From Vibrio mimicus (lineage in GTDB: Bacteria; Pseudomonadota; Gammaproteobacteria; Enterobacterales; Vibrionaceae), in the NCBI RefSeq assembly GCF_019048845.1, contig NZ_CP077425.1, forward strand, positions 372,001 through 436,000: a stretch of 64,000 nucleotides of DNA, written 5' to 3'. The notes under the pieces were generated by a model. The model did no database searches. It had not been told where the DNA came from and saw only the letters and a list, made by a program, of their open reading frames with translations. Shown here one piece after another: positions 1-8,346 of this stretch. The position numbers and the translations under genes were made by a program. The number at the start of each line of letters is the position of its first letter. Position 1 is the first letter of the stretch.

Positions 1-1
1 C

Positions 2-94
2 AATTTAGCCATGTTGCTTGGCGGGTTTGATTACTCCGTCACCCAACCTGAACTGAATGCTGAATCCAGTCGTCGCTCATCTGCCAAGGAATAA
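2..94 (+). CDS. 3' end of an unidentified gene upstream of cusB (partial)
   Basis: An open frame enters from the left edge and ends at TAA 92-94, giving 30 residues that begin NLAMLLGGFDYSV and end RRSSAKE. The stop lies only 4 bases before the cusB start, so it is very likely the preceding gene of the same operon. In cusCBA-type operons that position is usually an outer-membrane efflux channel, but 30 residues are too few to confirm this. Confidence 0.4.
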   Translation, partial: NLAMLLGGFDYSVTQPELNAESSRRSSAKE

Positions 95-98
95 CCTA

Positions 99-1808
99 AT
101 GAAAACATTGAAAACCACAACCATTGCTTTACTGATTGGCGGCGCGCTGGGCTTTGCGGCTAACCAATACTTCAATAGCCACGATATGAGCGCGATGGCT
201 TCCACTGCTGACAACAAAGGGGCGAATGAACCACTTTATTGGGTTGCACCGATGGACCCGAATTACAAACGCGATAAACCGGGCAAATCACCGATGGGGA
301 TGGATTTGATCCCAGTTTATGCCGAGGATTTGGCGAGCAGTAATGATAAGCCGGGCACAGTGAAAATCGATCCGGCGGTCGAAAATAATCTGGGCGTGAA
401 AACGGTGCAGGTCGAACTCAGCAAATTGTCACCTCGTATTGAAACCGTCGGTTATATCGCGTTTGACGAAAGCCAACTTTGGCAAACCAACGTGCGTGTG
501 TCCGGTTGGGTAGAAAAGCTCTACATCAACGCCGTAGGCGAGCAAGTGAAAAAAGGCGATGTGCTGTTTACCCTCTACTCTCCCGAGTTGGTAAAAGCAC
601 AAGAGGAGTTGTTGAACGCGGTGCGAACCGGTCGTGAGGGTCTGGTCAAAGGGGCAACGGAAAGACTCAGCTCACTTGGCGTAGACCGTGAACAGATCAA
701 TCAAGTGATTCGCCGTGGCAAAGCTTCCCAAACCATTGAAGTGAAAGCGTTAGCCAACGGCGTGATTGCCAGCCTGAATATTCGTGAAGGGGGATATTTA
801 TCTCCAGCGCAAGCCGTGATCAGCGCAGGCCCTCTCAACGAAGTGTGGGTGGATGCCGAAGTATTTGAGCGTCAGGCTCACTGGCTAAACAAAGGTAGCC
901 AAGCCAGCATGACGTTGGATGCCCTACCCGGCCAAGAGTGGCAAGGCAAAGTGGATTACGTTTATCCCATCCTTGATCCTAAAACGCGCACACTCAGAAT
1001 GCGCCTGAAATTTGCTAACCCGAATGGCGAACTCAAGCCCAATATGTTTGCCAATATCACCTTGCAGCCAGTGAGTGATTCTAAAGTGCTTACGGTGCCG
1101 AAATCGGCCGTGATCCGCTCAGGTGGGATGACTCGTGTGGTACTGGCAGAAGGCGAAGGCAAATACCGCTCAGCGCGTATTGAAATTGGCCGCGAGGCGG
1201 ATGACAAAGTCGAAGTGCTACAAGGCTTAACACAAACCGATCGCATCGTCACCTCCGCGCATTTCATGCTCGATTCAGAATCAAGCCAAACGGCCGATCT
1301 TTCGCGCATCAATGGTGTTGAAGCCCCTGCAGAAACCGCATGGGCCAAAGGTGAAATTACCGATGTGACGGCCAATCACGGCATGTTAACCATCAACCAT
1401 CAACCGGTTTCTCAATGGAATTGGCCTGCGATGACCATGAACTTCAATGTCGCTAAAAGCGTTGATCTGAGCGGACTGAAAAAAGGTCAACCGATCGAGT
1501 TTGAGATGCAGAAAAACGACTCCGGCCAATATGAGATCATTGATGTTAAAGCCAGCGACTCGCAAATCGCGGCCGAAGTCTGGCTCAAAGGAGATATACA
1601 AACCTTAATGGCCGAATTCGGCATGGTGACGCTATCACACCTTCCGGTTGCCGAATGGAGCTGGGATGCAGGTCAAATCAACTTTTCCGTGGGCGATAGC
1701 ATCAACCTTTCCGGCTTTGAAGAGGGCCAAAAAGTCCGATTTTTAGTGGCTAAAAATGGCTCGGAATACTCACTGAAACAACTGGAAGCCATCGGAGGTC
1801 AACAATGA
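99..1808 (+). CDS. cusB: Copper/silver RND efflux adaptor CusB with two C-terminal CusF-like domains
   Basis: This is the periplasmic membrane-fusion subunit of a Cu(I)/Ag(I) RND pump, linking CusA to the outer-membrane channel; 569 residues. I start at ATG 99, preceded by AAGGA at 86-90; a start at 57 would overlap the upstream frame and put 14 residues before the signal anchor. Residues about 4-25 form the N-terminal membrane segment. A heavy-metal-binding motif (YWVAPMDPNY, then GKSPMGMDLIPVY) lies near 47-74, followed by barrel-sandwich and beta-barrel domains. The C-terminus has two CusF-like modules, about 417-490 and 496-566. The first keeps the CusF ligands (INH, then NWPAMTMNF); the second keeps His and Trp but has lost both methionines (SWDAGQINF). 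The stop overlaps the cusA start (ATGA), so the genes are translationally coupled. Confidence 0.93.
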   Translation: MKTLKTTTIALLIGGALGFAANQYFNSHDMSAMASTADNKGANEPLYWVAPMDPNYKRDKPGKSPMGMDLIPVYAEDLASSNDKPGTVKIDPAVENNLGVKTVQVELSKLSPRIETVGYIAFDESQLWQTNVRVSGWVEKLYINAVGEQVKKGDVLFTLYSPELVKAQEELLNAVRTGREGLVKGATERLSSLGVDREQINQVIRRGKASQTIEVKALANGVIASLNIREGGYLSPAQAVISAGPLNEVWVDAEVFERQAHWLNKGSQASMTLDALPGQEWQGKVDYVYPILDPKTRTLRMRLKFANPNGELKPNMFANITLQPVSDSKVLTVPKSAVIRSGGMTRVVLAEGEGKYRSARIEIGREADDKVEVLQGLTQTDRIVTSAHFMLDSESSQTADLSRINGVEAPAETAWAKGEITDVTANHGMLTINHQPVSQWNWPAMTMNFNVAKSVDLSGLKKGQPIEFEMQKNDSGQYEIIDVKASDSQIAAEVWLKGDIQTLMAEFGMVTLSHLPVAEWSWDAGQINFSVGDSINLSGFEEGQKVRFLVAKNGSEYSLKQLEAIGGQQ

Positions 1809-4800
1809 TCTCAGCCATTATTCGTTGGTCTCTCAACAACCGATTTCTCGTGCTCATCGCTACCCTTTTTCTCACCTTGGGTGGTCTTTATAGTGTGAAA
1901 ATGACGCCGGTGGATGCATTGCCGGACCTGTCGGATGTACAAGTCATCATCAAAACCAGTTATCCCGGGCAAGCACCACAAGTGGTGGAAGATCAAGTCA
2001 CCTACCCGCTGACAACCGCCATGTTAGCGGTGCCGGGGGCAGAAACCGTTCGCGGCTACTCGTTCTTTGGCGATTCGTACGTTTACATCATTTTCAATGA
2101 TAAAACCGACATGTACTGGGCACGTTCGCGCGTGTTGGAGTATTTAAGCCAAGTCGCCCCGAAACTGCCTGCCAATGCTAAACCGACATTGGGCCCAGAT
2201 GCCACCGGGGTGGGCTGGATTTACAGCTATGTGTTGCAAGATAAAACCGGCAAGCATGATTTAGCCCAACTCAGAAGTCTGCAAGATTGGTTCTTAAAAT
2301 ACGAACTGCAAACGGTGGAAGGAGTATCGGAAATCGCGACCGTTGGCGGCATGGTCAAGCAGTATCAAGTGCAGATCGATCCGGCAAAACTGCGCGCGTA
2401 CAACCTGACTTTGCAACAAGTCAACATGGCGATTCAAAACGGCAACCAAGAAACTGGTGCATCGGTCATTGAGGTCGCGGAAGCGGAGCACATGGTGCGC
2501 ACCACGGGTTACTTAACCAGCATTGAAGATATTCAATCAGTGCCACTTAAAGTGACCGATAAAGGCACGCCACTACTGCTAGGCGATATTGCCGATATCA
2601 ACATCGGCCCACAAATGCGCCGTGGCATTTCCGAGTTTAACGGCGAAGGCGAAGCGGTAGGCGGCGTCATCGTGATGCGTTTTGGTGAAAACGCCAGTCA
2701 GGTGATCGACAACGTCAAAGCCAAGTTGGCAGAACTGCAACGCAGCTTACCGGAAGGGGTAGAAATCGTCTCCACCTATGACCGTTCAACGTTAATCAAT
2801 GCTGCGGTTGAGAACCTTTGGAAGAAACTAGCGGAAGAGTTCATCGTCGTAGCGATTGTCTGCGCGCTGTTCCTGTTCCACATTCGTTCTTCCTTGGTGA
2901 TCGCGCTGAGTCTGCCTGTTGGTATTCTTTCTGCTTTTATCGTTATGCATTGGCAAGGTATCAACGCCAACATCATGTCACTGGGGGGGATCGCGATTGC
3001 GATCGGTGCGATGGTGGATGGTGCGATCGTGATGATCGAAAACGTTCACAAGCATATTGAGCGAACGCCACTCACGGACAAAAACCGCTGGCAAGTGATT
3101 GGCAAAGCGGCAGAAGAAGTCGGCGCGCCACTGTTTTTCTCGTTGCTGATCATCACCTTAAGCTTTGTGCCTGTGTTTGCTTTGGAAGGTCAAGAAGGGA
3201 AAATGTTCTCTCCCCTCGCCTTCACCAAAACCTACGCGATGGCGGCGGCAGCAGGTCTAGCCATTACTTTAGTGCCAGTACTGATGGGGTATTTCATCCG
3301 TGGGAAAGTGCTTTCTGAGCATAAAAACCCAGTCAACCGTGGTTTAATTGCTCTGTATCGCCCGCTTTTAAACCTCAGCCTGAAATACCCGAAATCCATG
3401 ATTGTGTTGGCCTTGGGTTTGATGGCCTCAGCTTACTACCCCACCAGCCAACTCGGCAGTGAGTTTATTCCACCATTGGACGAAGGCGATTTGATGTACA
3501 TGCCCACCACATACCCGGGCATTTCGGTTGGTAAAGCGCGTGAGTTGCTGCAACAAACCAATAAGCTGATCAAAACCGTACCGGAAGTACAAACGGTATG
3601 GGGAAAAATTGGCCGTGCGGATTCCGCCACCGACCCTGCGCCGCTCACCATGATTGAAACTGTGATTCAGTTGAAGCCACGTGACCAATGGCGTGAAGGT
3701 GTCACCACCGAATCGCTGCGTAAGGAGTTTGATAATCTGGTGCAGTTCCCCGGCTTAACGAATGCTTGGGTCATGCCGATTAAAACACGCATCGACATGC
3801 TCGCAACCGGTATTAAAACGCCAATCGGGATCAAAATCTCAGGCCCAGAGCTGAAGGAAATTGAGAAAATTGGCGCGCAACTTGAGCCGATCCTGAAAAG
3901 TGTTCAAGGCACAGCTTCGGTTTATGCTGAGCGAGTGGCGGGTGGACGCTACGTGACCATCGATATCAAACGCCGCGCCGCCGCACGTTATGGCTTGAGC
4001 ATTAAAGATGTGCAGCAAGTAATCTCCACCGCTGTTGGCGGAATGAATGTGGGTGAAACCATTGAAGGACTGGAGCGTTACCCAATTAACGTTCGCTACC
4101 CGCAAGATTACCGTGACTCGGTGGTGAAACTGCAAAACTTACCACTCGTCACTCCAAACGGTGCGCGTATTGCGCTGGCTGATGTCGCTGACATTCGCTA
4201 CGAAGATGGCCCACCGATGATCAAAACCGAAAACGCACGCCCGAATGGCTGGGTGTTTGTGGATATTGATGGTCGAGATCTGGGTACTTACGTACAAGAA
4301 GCGCAGCAAGCTGTAGCCAATCAGCTGGCTCTGCCTGCCGGTTATGCGCTGACTTGGTCTGGCCAATATGAATACATGGAACGCGCCAAAGAGCGTTTAA
4401 GTGTCGTGGTGCCAATCACGATCGCCATCATCATGCTGCTGCTGTATTTCAGCTTCCGCCGCGTGGGCGAAGTGCTGATCATCATGGCGACGCTTCCCCT
4501 CGCTATGGTGGGTGGCCTGTGGTTAATGCATTACCTAAACTATAACTTATCGATTGCAGTTGGCGTTGGCTTCATTGCCCTTGCTGGGGTTGCCGTTGAA
4601 ATTGGGGTGATCATGTTGGTTTACCTCAACCAAGCATGGCACTACAAAAAGTTGGATGCCGAAGAGAATCATCAGCCACTGAGCATGAAAGATCTCACTG
4701 AGGCTATTCGTGAAGGGGCCGGTTTACGCGTACGCCCAGTCATGATGACGGTTCTGACGGTGATCATTGGCCTTATCCCCATTATGTATGGCGAAGGTAC

Positions 4801-4930
4801 AGGATCGGAGGTGATGCAACGCATCGCAGCCCCAATGATTGGCGGCATGGCATCCGCACTCTTGCTGACTCTGCTTGTGTTGCCCGCCATTTTCAAACTC
4901 TGGAAAAGCAAAGAGCTTCCAAAACACTAG
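1805..4930 (+). CDS. cusA: Copper/silver RND efflux pump CusA (heavy-metal efflux family)
   Basis: Inner-membrane proton-driven RND transporter that exports Cu(I)/Ag(I) from periplasm and cytoplasm through the CusCBA channel. At 1041 residues it has the full family length. The N-terminus (MISAIIRWSLNNRFLVLIA) is the typical first membrane helix. Two large periplasmic loops alternate with two groups of transmembrane helices, and GGIAIAIGAMVDGAIVMIEN is the helix-4 region with the charged residues of the HME subfamily. Substrate is assigned from the partner CusB (CusF domains) and the downstream cupredoxin; the HME family also includes Zn/Co pumps, so metal specificity is inferred. It starts inside the cusB stop codon. 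Confidence 0.93.
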   Translation: MISAIIRWSLNNRFLVLIATLFLTLGGLYSVKMTPVDALPDLSDVQVIIKTSYPGQAPQVVEDQVTYPLTTAMLAVPGAETVRGYSFFGDSYVYIIFNDKTDMYWARSRVLEYLSQVAPKLPANAKPTLGPDATGVGWIYSYVLQDKTGKHDLAQLRSLQDWFLKYELQTVEGVSEIATVGGMVKQYQVQIDPAKLRAYNLTLQQVNMAIQNGNQETGASVIEVAEAEHMVRTTGYLTSIEDIQSVPLKVTDKGTPLLLGDIADINIGPQMRRGISEFNGEGEAVGGVIVMRFGENASQVIDNVKAKLAELQRSLPEGVEIVSTYDRSTLINAAVENLWKKLAEEFIVVAIVCALFLFHIRSSLVIALSLPVGILSAFIVMHWQGINANIMSLGGIAIAIGAMVDGAIVMIENVHKHIERTPLTDKNRWQVIGKAAEEVGAPLFFSLLIITLSFVPVFALEGQEGKMFSPLAFTKTYAMAAAAGLAITLVPVLMGYFIRGKVLSEHKNPVNRGLIALYRPLLNLSLKYPKSMIVLALGLMASAYYPTSQLGSEFIPPLDEGDLMYMPTTYPGISVGKARELLQQTNKLIKTVPEVQTVWGKIGRADSATDPAPLTMIETVIQLKPRDQWREGVTTESLRKEFDNLVQFPGLTNAWVMPIKTRIDMLATGIKTPIGIKISGPELKEIEKIGAQLEPILKSVQGTASVYAERVAGGRYVTIDIKRRAAARYGLSIKDVQQVISTAVGGMNVGETIEGLERYPINVRYPQDYRDSVVKLQNLPLVTPNGARIALADVADIRYEDGPPMIKTENARPNGWVFVDIDGRDLGTYVQEAQQAVANQLALPAGYALTWSGQYEYMERAKERLSVVVPITIAIIMLLLYFSFRRVGEVLIIMATLPLAMVGGLWLMHYLNYNLSIAVGVGFIALAGVAVEIGVIMLVYLNQAWHYKKLDAEENHQPLSMKDLTEAIREGAGLRVRPVMMTVLTVIIGLIPIMYGEGTGSEVMQRIAAPMIGGMASALLLTLLVLPAIFKLWKSKELPKH

Positions 4931-4934
4931 GATC

Positions 4935-4953
4935 GCGGGGCAAACCGCCCCGC
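4935..4953 (+). promoter_or_regulatory. Intercistronic GC-rich hairpin after cusA
   Basis: GCGGGGC (4935-4941) and GCCCCGC (4947-4953) form a perfect 7-bp stem with a 5-base loop just after the cusA stop. No T-tract follows, so it may be a partial terminator or an mRNA-stabilising or processing stem between cusA and the cupredoxin gene. Confidence 0.55.
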
Positions 4954-5003
4954 TCAATAACCTAAAAATCAAACAAAGCGAAACCCAAAAAAGGAACATA
5001 ACA

Positions 5004-5555
5004 ATGATGAAGAAAACACTGATTGCGATGGCGCTAACTTTCACCGCAACCACCACTTTTGCTAACACCATGGATCACTCCAAGATGGATCATGGCAATA
5101 TGGGCAAATCCGAAATGAGTGGCAAAATGGACCACAGCATGATGAACATGGATCATTCCCAAATGATGGGGATGGAAGGTATGTCTGATGTGGGGATGCC
5201 AGCACCGGGCGCGAAAGCAAACAAAGTGGTGCACGTCATTTTAAGTGATGACATGAAGATCACGTTCAAGAAAGACGTCACCATTGAGCCTAACGATGTA
5301 GTTCAGTTTGTGGTGATGAACACAGGCAAAATCGATCACGAATTTTCGATTGGTTCAGCTGCGGAGCAACTGAAACACCGTGAAATGATGCGTCAAATGG
5401 GTAACCATGAACACGACAGCGGCAGCACTGTCACCGTGAAACCAGGCAAAGCCAAAGAGCTGTTATGGCATTTCCAAGGTGACAACAAAGTGGAGTTTGC
5501 TTGTAACATCCCGGGGCATGCTGAAGCGGGTATGGTGAAAAGTGTAGAGCTGTGA
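5004..5555 (+). CDS. Periplasmic Met/His-rich cupredoxin-like copper protein
   Basis: Predicted exported copper-binding protein of 183 residues. I start at ATG 5004 (AAGGA at 4990-4994); it is followed by a Sec signal (MMKKTLIAMALTF...TTTFA). Residues about 22-58 are a metal sponge with many Met and His (repeated MDHSKMDH, MDHSQMMGMEGM). The C-terminal half is a plastocyanin/azurin-type fold with the type-1 ligand pattern: an early His (KIDHEF), then Cys-x4-His-x4-Met in FACNIPGHAEAGM. It probably buffers or hands over periplasmic copper to the CusBA pump; it lies 73 bases behind cusA and is probably co-transcribed. It resembles CopC/plastocyanin-like proteins found with cus genes, but I know no settled name. 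Confidence 0.85.
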   Translation: MMKKTLIAMALTFTATTTFANTMDHSKMDHGNMGKSEMSGKMDHSMMNMDHSQMMGMEGMSDVGMPAPGAKANKVVHVILSDDMKITFKKDVTIEPNDVVQFVVMNTGKIDHEFSIGSAAEQLKHREMMRQMGNHEHDSGSTVTVKPGKAKELLWHFQGDNKVEFACNIPGHAEAGMVKSVEL

Positions 5556-5609
5556 TCTAAGCATGCTCATTGACACTTTCGCGCTAAGTAAATTTTAACT
5601 TCAAGCCTC

Positions 5610-5635
5610 AGAGTAGCAGCTCCCCCTGCTACTCT
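5610..5635 (+). terminator. Hairpin after the copper operon
   Basis: AGAGTAGCAG (5610-5619) and CTGCTACTCT (5626-5635) pair perfectly over 10 bp with a 6-base loop, 55 bases past the cupredoxin stop. The tail (CTCTTCACATTC) is T-poor, so termination efficiency is uncertain. Confidence 0.6.
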
Positions 5636-5701
5636 CTCTTCACATTCACAAATGATTTCGTGTGTATTTTCCCTCAATTTTTTCTCGTTACCTTTTCATA
5701 C

Positions 5702-5713
5702 ATTTACGTAAAT
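5702..5713. promoter_or_regulatory. Perfect 12-bp palindrome upstream of cytochrome b561
   Basis: ATTTACGTAAAT is a perfect palindrome about 77 bases before the cytochrome b561 start, in AT-rich sequence. The position suits a regulator site, but I do not recognise the regulator. Confidence 0.3.
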
Positions 5714-5789
5714 TTACTCACACACCGTTCACAAAACCGTCAAATCGCCCATAATAGCCATGACCTTATGAAACCTATGGAATTAGATT

Positions 5790-6323
5790 ATGGATAACAC
5801 AAAAACTTACTCAAAAACGTCAATCGCGCTGCATTGGATAATTGGTTTGGCATTCATCGGCGTATTTATTGTCGGCGCATATATGGCCGATTTGCCACGA
5901 GGGCCAGAAAAAATGGAGTTAATTGCCCTACATAAATCATTTGGAGTCATCGTACTTCTCGCTGCTTTAACACGCGTCTTTTGGCGTATCCGCGAGGGGG
6001 CTATTCCACCCGCCTCTGTGATGCCGGCATGGCAGGAAAAAATGGCTAAAGCCGTACATGGTTTACTACTGCTTGCCACACTAGCAATGCCACTTTCAGG
6101 CATTACCATGAATATTGCCGGTGGACGTGCGCTCGATGTGTTTGGTTATACGCTCGTTGCGGCTGGTGAAAAAGTAGTTTGGTTACAAGAGCTTGGTTCA
6201 ACAATCCACAAAACTGCACCGCCCATCATTATCGCGATTGTCGTATTGCATATAGTGGCAGTGATCAAACACCAAGTTATTGATAAAGATTCAACCATGG
6301 CACGCATGCTAGGCCGTGGTTAA
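5790..6323 (+). CDS. Cytochrome b561 family membrane haem protein
   Basis: 177 residues, four transmembrane helices, a family of di-haem b-type cytochromes that pass electrons from the quinone pool or periplasmic donors in the inner membrane. Haem-ligand-like histidines stand where the family has them: SIALHWIIGLAF in helix 1, LHKSFGVIVLL in helix 2, and His in IHKTAPPIIIAIVVLHIVAVIKH of the last helix. It starts at ATG 5790 and is followed by a convergent terminator shared with ackA. It is similar in size to E. coli CybB and YceJ; the precise electron donor cannot be told. Confidence 0.9.
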   Translation: MDNTKTYSKTSIALHWIIGLAFIGVFIVGAYMADLPRGPEKMELIALHKSFGVIVLLAALTRVFWRIREGAIPPASVMPAWQEKMAKAVHGLLLLATLAMPLSGITMNIAGGRALDVFGYTLVAAGEKVVWLQELGSTIHKTAPPIIIAIVVLHIVAVIKHQVIDKDSTMARMLGRG

Positions 6324-6474
6324 AACAATCACAACTGTTATACACGGGGTCTATTGAAATAGTGATGATTCGTAGTTTTACACGAGGCCTTGATGCACAT
6401 AATTTAAAATACCTGCCACTACAACTACTTCACTCTCGCGAGTTTGCGATGATTTATCCCACATAAAGATCTAA

Positions 6475-6499
6475 AAAAGCGAGCACGAGGCTCGCTTTT
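6475..6499. terminator. Bidirectional terminator between cytochrome b561 and ackA
   Basis: AAAAGCGAGC (6475-6484) and GCTCGCTTTT (6490-6499) form a 10-bp stem with a 5-base loop, with T-runs on both strands. It lies between converging genes. Confidence 0.85.
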
Positions 6500-6522
6500 A
6501 ACTATCGTTTTTTTGTTATGAA

Positions 6523-7716
6523 TTACAGCAACTCAACCGATTGCTGAGCAATCACAAATTCTTCGTTCGTTGGAATCACCATAGCCACTGCGTTAAGCAG
6601 TTCGGATTTAGCGATGATGCCTGCGTTACCAAAACGCGCGGCTTCGTTGCCTTTTTCATCTTCCACGAAACCAAGCAGTTTCAGGTTGCTTAGAATTTCG
6701 CGGCGAATTGGAAGTGAGTTTTCACCAATGCCACCGGTGAAGATGATCGCATCCAGATGCTCTAGCGGGATCAGATAAGAACCGATGTATTTCGCAACAC
6801 GGTAGGTAAACACTTCAAACGCCAGTTTCGCGCCTTCGTGACCATTTTCCATCGCTTCCAGAATACCGCGAGCATCAGAAGTGAGGCCAGATACGCCCAA
6901 GAAACCTGATTTCTTGTTCAGCGTTTCAAATACTTTTTCTTGGCTCCAACCTTTTTTCATCAAAAATTCGATGATGCCTGGGTCTAGATCGCCTGAACGT
7001 GTGCCCATCATCAGACCCGCCAATGGGGTGAAGCCCATTGAGGTATCCACTGATTGACCATTGCTGATCGCACAAACTGAAGCACCGTTGCCCAAATGAA
7101 CCGAGATGAAGCTGGCTTGCTCAATTGGCTTATTCAGTATCTTGGCCGCTTCACGGCTTACATAATAGTGGCTAGTGCCGTGGAAACCGTAGCGGCGGAT
7201 ACCGTATTGTTTGTACAGTTCATGAGAGATAGCACCAGTGAATGCCTTTTTCGGCATGGTTTGGTGGAAGGCGGTATCAAACACAGCAAACTGTGGCAAG
7301 CTTGGGAAAGCGGCCATAGCAGCTTGGATACCTATTGCACCGGCTGGGTTGTGGAGCGGAGCAAGATCGGACAAGCTTTCGATTTCTGCCAGTACTTCTT
7401 CATCAATACGAACGGTCGAGGTGAATTTCTCACCGCCATGCACAATACGGTGTCCTACCGCTACTAAGTCTTGAGCAAAGCCCAAGCTTTCCATTAAGCC
7501 CACAATGCGGTTGATCGCATGTTGGTGATGATTATCGGCAGCGGTAATCGCTTCCTCCGTTTTTTCACCTTGGTATTTCCAACTGATCACAGCTTCAGGC
7601 AGGCCGAAGCACTCGCCGAGGCCTGAGATCAGAGCGTCCCCCGTTTGGGAATCAATCACTGCAAATTTCAATGATGAGCTACCAGAGTTTATGACCAACA
7701 CATACGAGTTCGACAT
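6523..7716 (-). CDS. ackA: Acetate kinase
   Basis: Cytoplasmic acetate kinase (acetate + ATP to acetyl phosphate + ADP), 397 residues, full length. Family motifs are present: N-terminal VLVINSGSSSLKFAV, VGHRIVHGGEKF, the GFHGTSHYYVS signature, SVHLGNGASVCAI, and TGGIGENS near the C-terminus. There is no phosphotransacetylase gene beside it, so it is a single-gene unit. Vibrio species carry a second ackA-like gene on chromosome II and this is probably that copy. It ends at a shared terminator with the b561 gene. Confidence 0.96.
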   Translation of the reverse strand: MSNSYVLVINSGSSSLKFAVIDSQTGDALISGLGECFGLPEAVISWKYQGEKTEEAITAADNHHQHAINRIVGLMESLGFAQDLVAVGHRIVHGGEKFTSTVRIDEEVLAEIESLSDLAPLHNPAGAIGIQAAMAAFPSLPQFAVFDTAFHQTMPKKAFTGAISHELYKQYGIRRYGFHGTSHYYVSREAAKILNKPIEQASFISVHLGNGASVCAISNGQSVDTSMGFTPLAGLMMGTRSGDLDPGIIEFLMKKGWSQEKVFETLNKKSGFLGVSGLTSDARGILEAMENGHEGAKLAFEVFTYRVAKYIGSYLIPLEHLDAIIFTGGIGENSLPIRREILSNLKLLGFVEDEKGNEAARFGNAGIIAKSELLNAVAMVIPTNEEFVIAQQSVELL

Positions 7717-7914
7717 GGGGGGCTGTATCCTGTTTCAGACGTTAAAGGGAAGCATTTTTGCTTCGTCATTATAGAACTAGCATTATTCAATATTTTTTTA
7801 ATCTTTCAACTTTGTTTTAGTTTTTTGTGCAATAGAAACGTTTTTTTGTTGATCTTAAGCAAGAACCGATTTCTTTTTAGCCGAGAAATATTTCAATTTT
7901 TAATGAAAGAAAAC

Positions 7915-7940
7915 AGCGTTCGTCAATGACCACGAACGCT
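7915..7940 (-). terminator. Terminator downstream of the DUF2218 gene
   Basis: AGCGTTCGT (7915-7923) and ACGAACGCT (7932-7940) form a perfect 9-bp stem. Read on the minus strand it is followed by TGTTTTCTTTC, so it terminates the gene that ends at 7987. Confidence 0.8.
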
Positions 7941-7986
7941 GATGCAGTAAGGGATGAATGCCGAAAGGCAACATGATACTTAGTGA

Positions 7987-8289
7987 CTATGCAAGCGGTA
8001 TCGCTTGCCAATCGAGCGTGATCGATTCACGGCGTGAAAACATATCGATGTGTGCGTTGATCACCGCTTGCTGGGCAGCCACTTTTTGTTCACTTTCTCC
8101 CTGACATACAAAGGTTAGCGTTTGGCTTTGCTCACAAACGGTTAAGGTGGTGATACCCGCGGGGAATTCAACTCGCCCATGAGCCTCATCCCATGTTGCT
8201 GGAACTTTGCGAGCAAAATGGCGGCATAGAGTCACCAAGTATTTGGCAACATGTTCGGATTGTAAGATGGCTTTTGATTGGTATGGCAT
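7987..8289 (-). CDS. DUF2218 family protein
   Basis: Small cytoplasmic protein of 100 residues, MPYQSKAILQSEHVAKYL onward, resembling the DUF2218 family (a compact fold with KYL, HFARKVP and a C-terminal FSRRESITLDW). Function is unknown; it is often found beside siderophore-iron genes, as here behind vctA. The start at 8289 is preferred over an in-frame start at 8319, because the vctA terminator occupies 8308-8328 and would overlap the longer version; GGAA stands about 10 bases before 8289. Confidence 0.75.
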   Translation of the reverse strand: MPYQSKAILQSEHVAKYLVTLCRHFARKVPATWDEAHGRVEFPAGITTLTVCEQSQTLTFVCQGESEQKVAAQQAVINAHIDMFSRRESITLDWQAIPLA

Positions 8290-8307
8290 AGAATTTTTCC
8301 AGTGCAA

Positions 8308-8328
8308 AAGCCCGCACAATGCGGGCTT
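8308..8328 (-). terminator. Terminator of the vctA gene
   Basis: AAGCCCGCA (8308-8316) and TGCGGGCTT (8320-8328) form a 9-bp stem with a 3-base loop. On the minus strand it lies 18 bases past the vctA stop and is followed by TTTTGC. Read-through could feed the DUF2218 gene. Confidence 0.8.
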
Positions 8329-8346
8329 GATAGTATGGGTGAGAAA

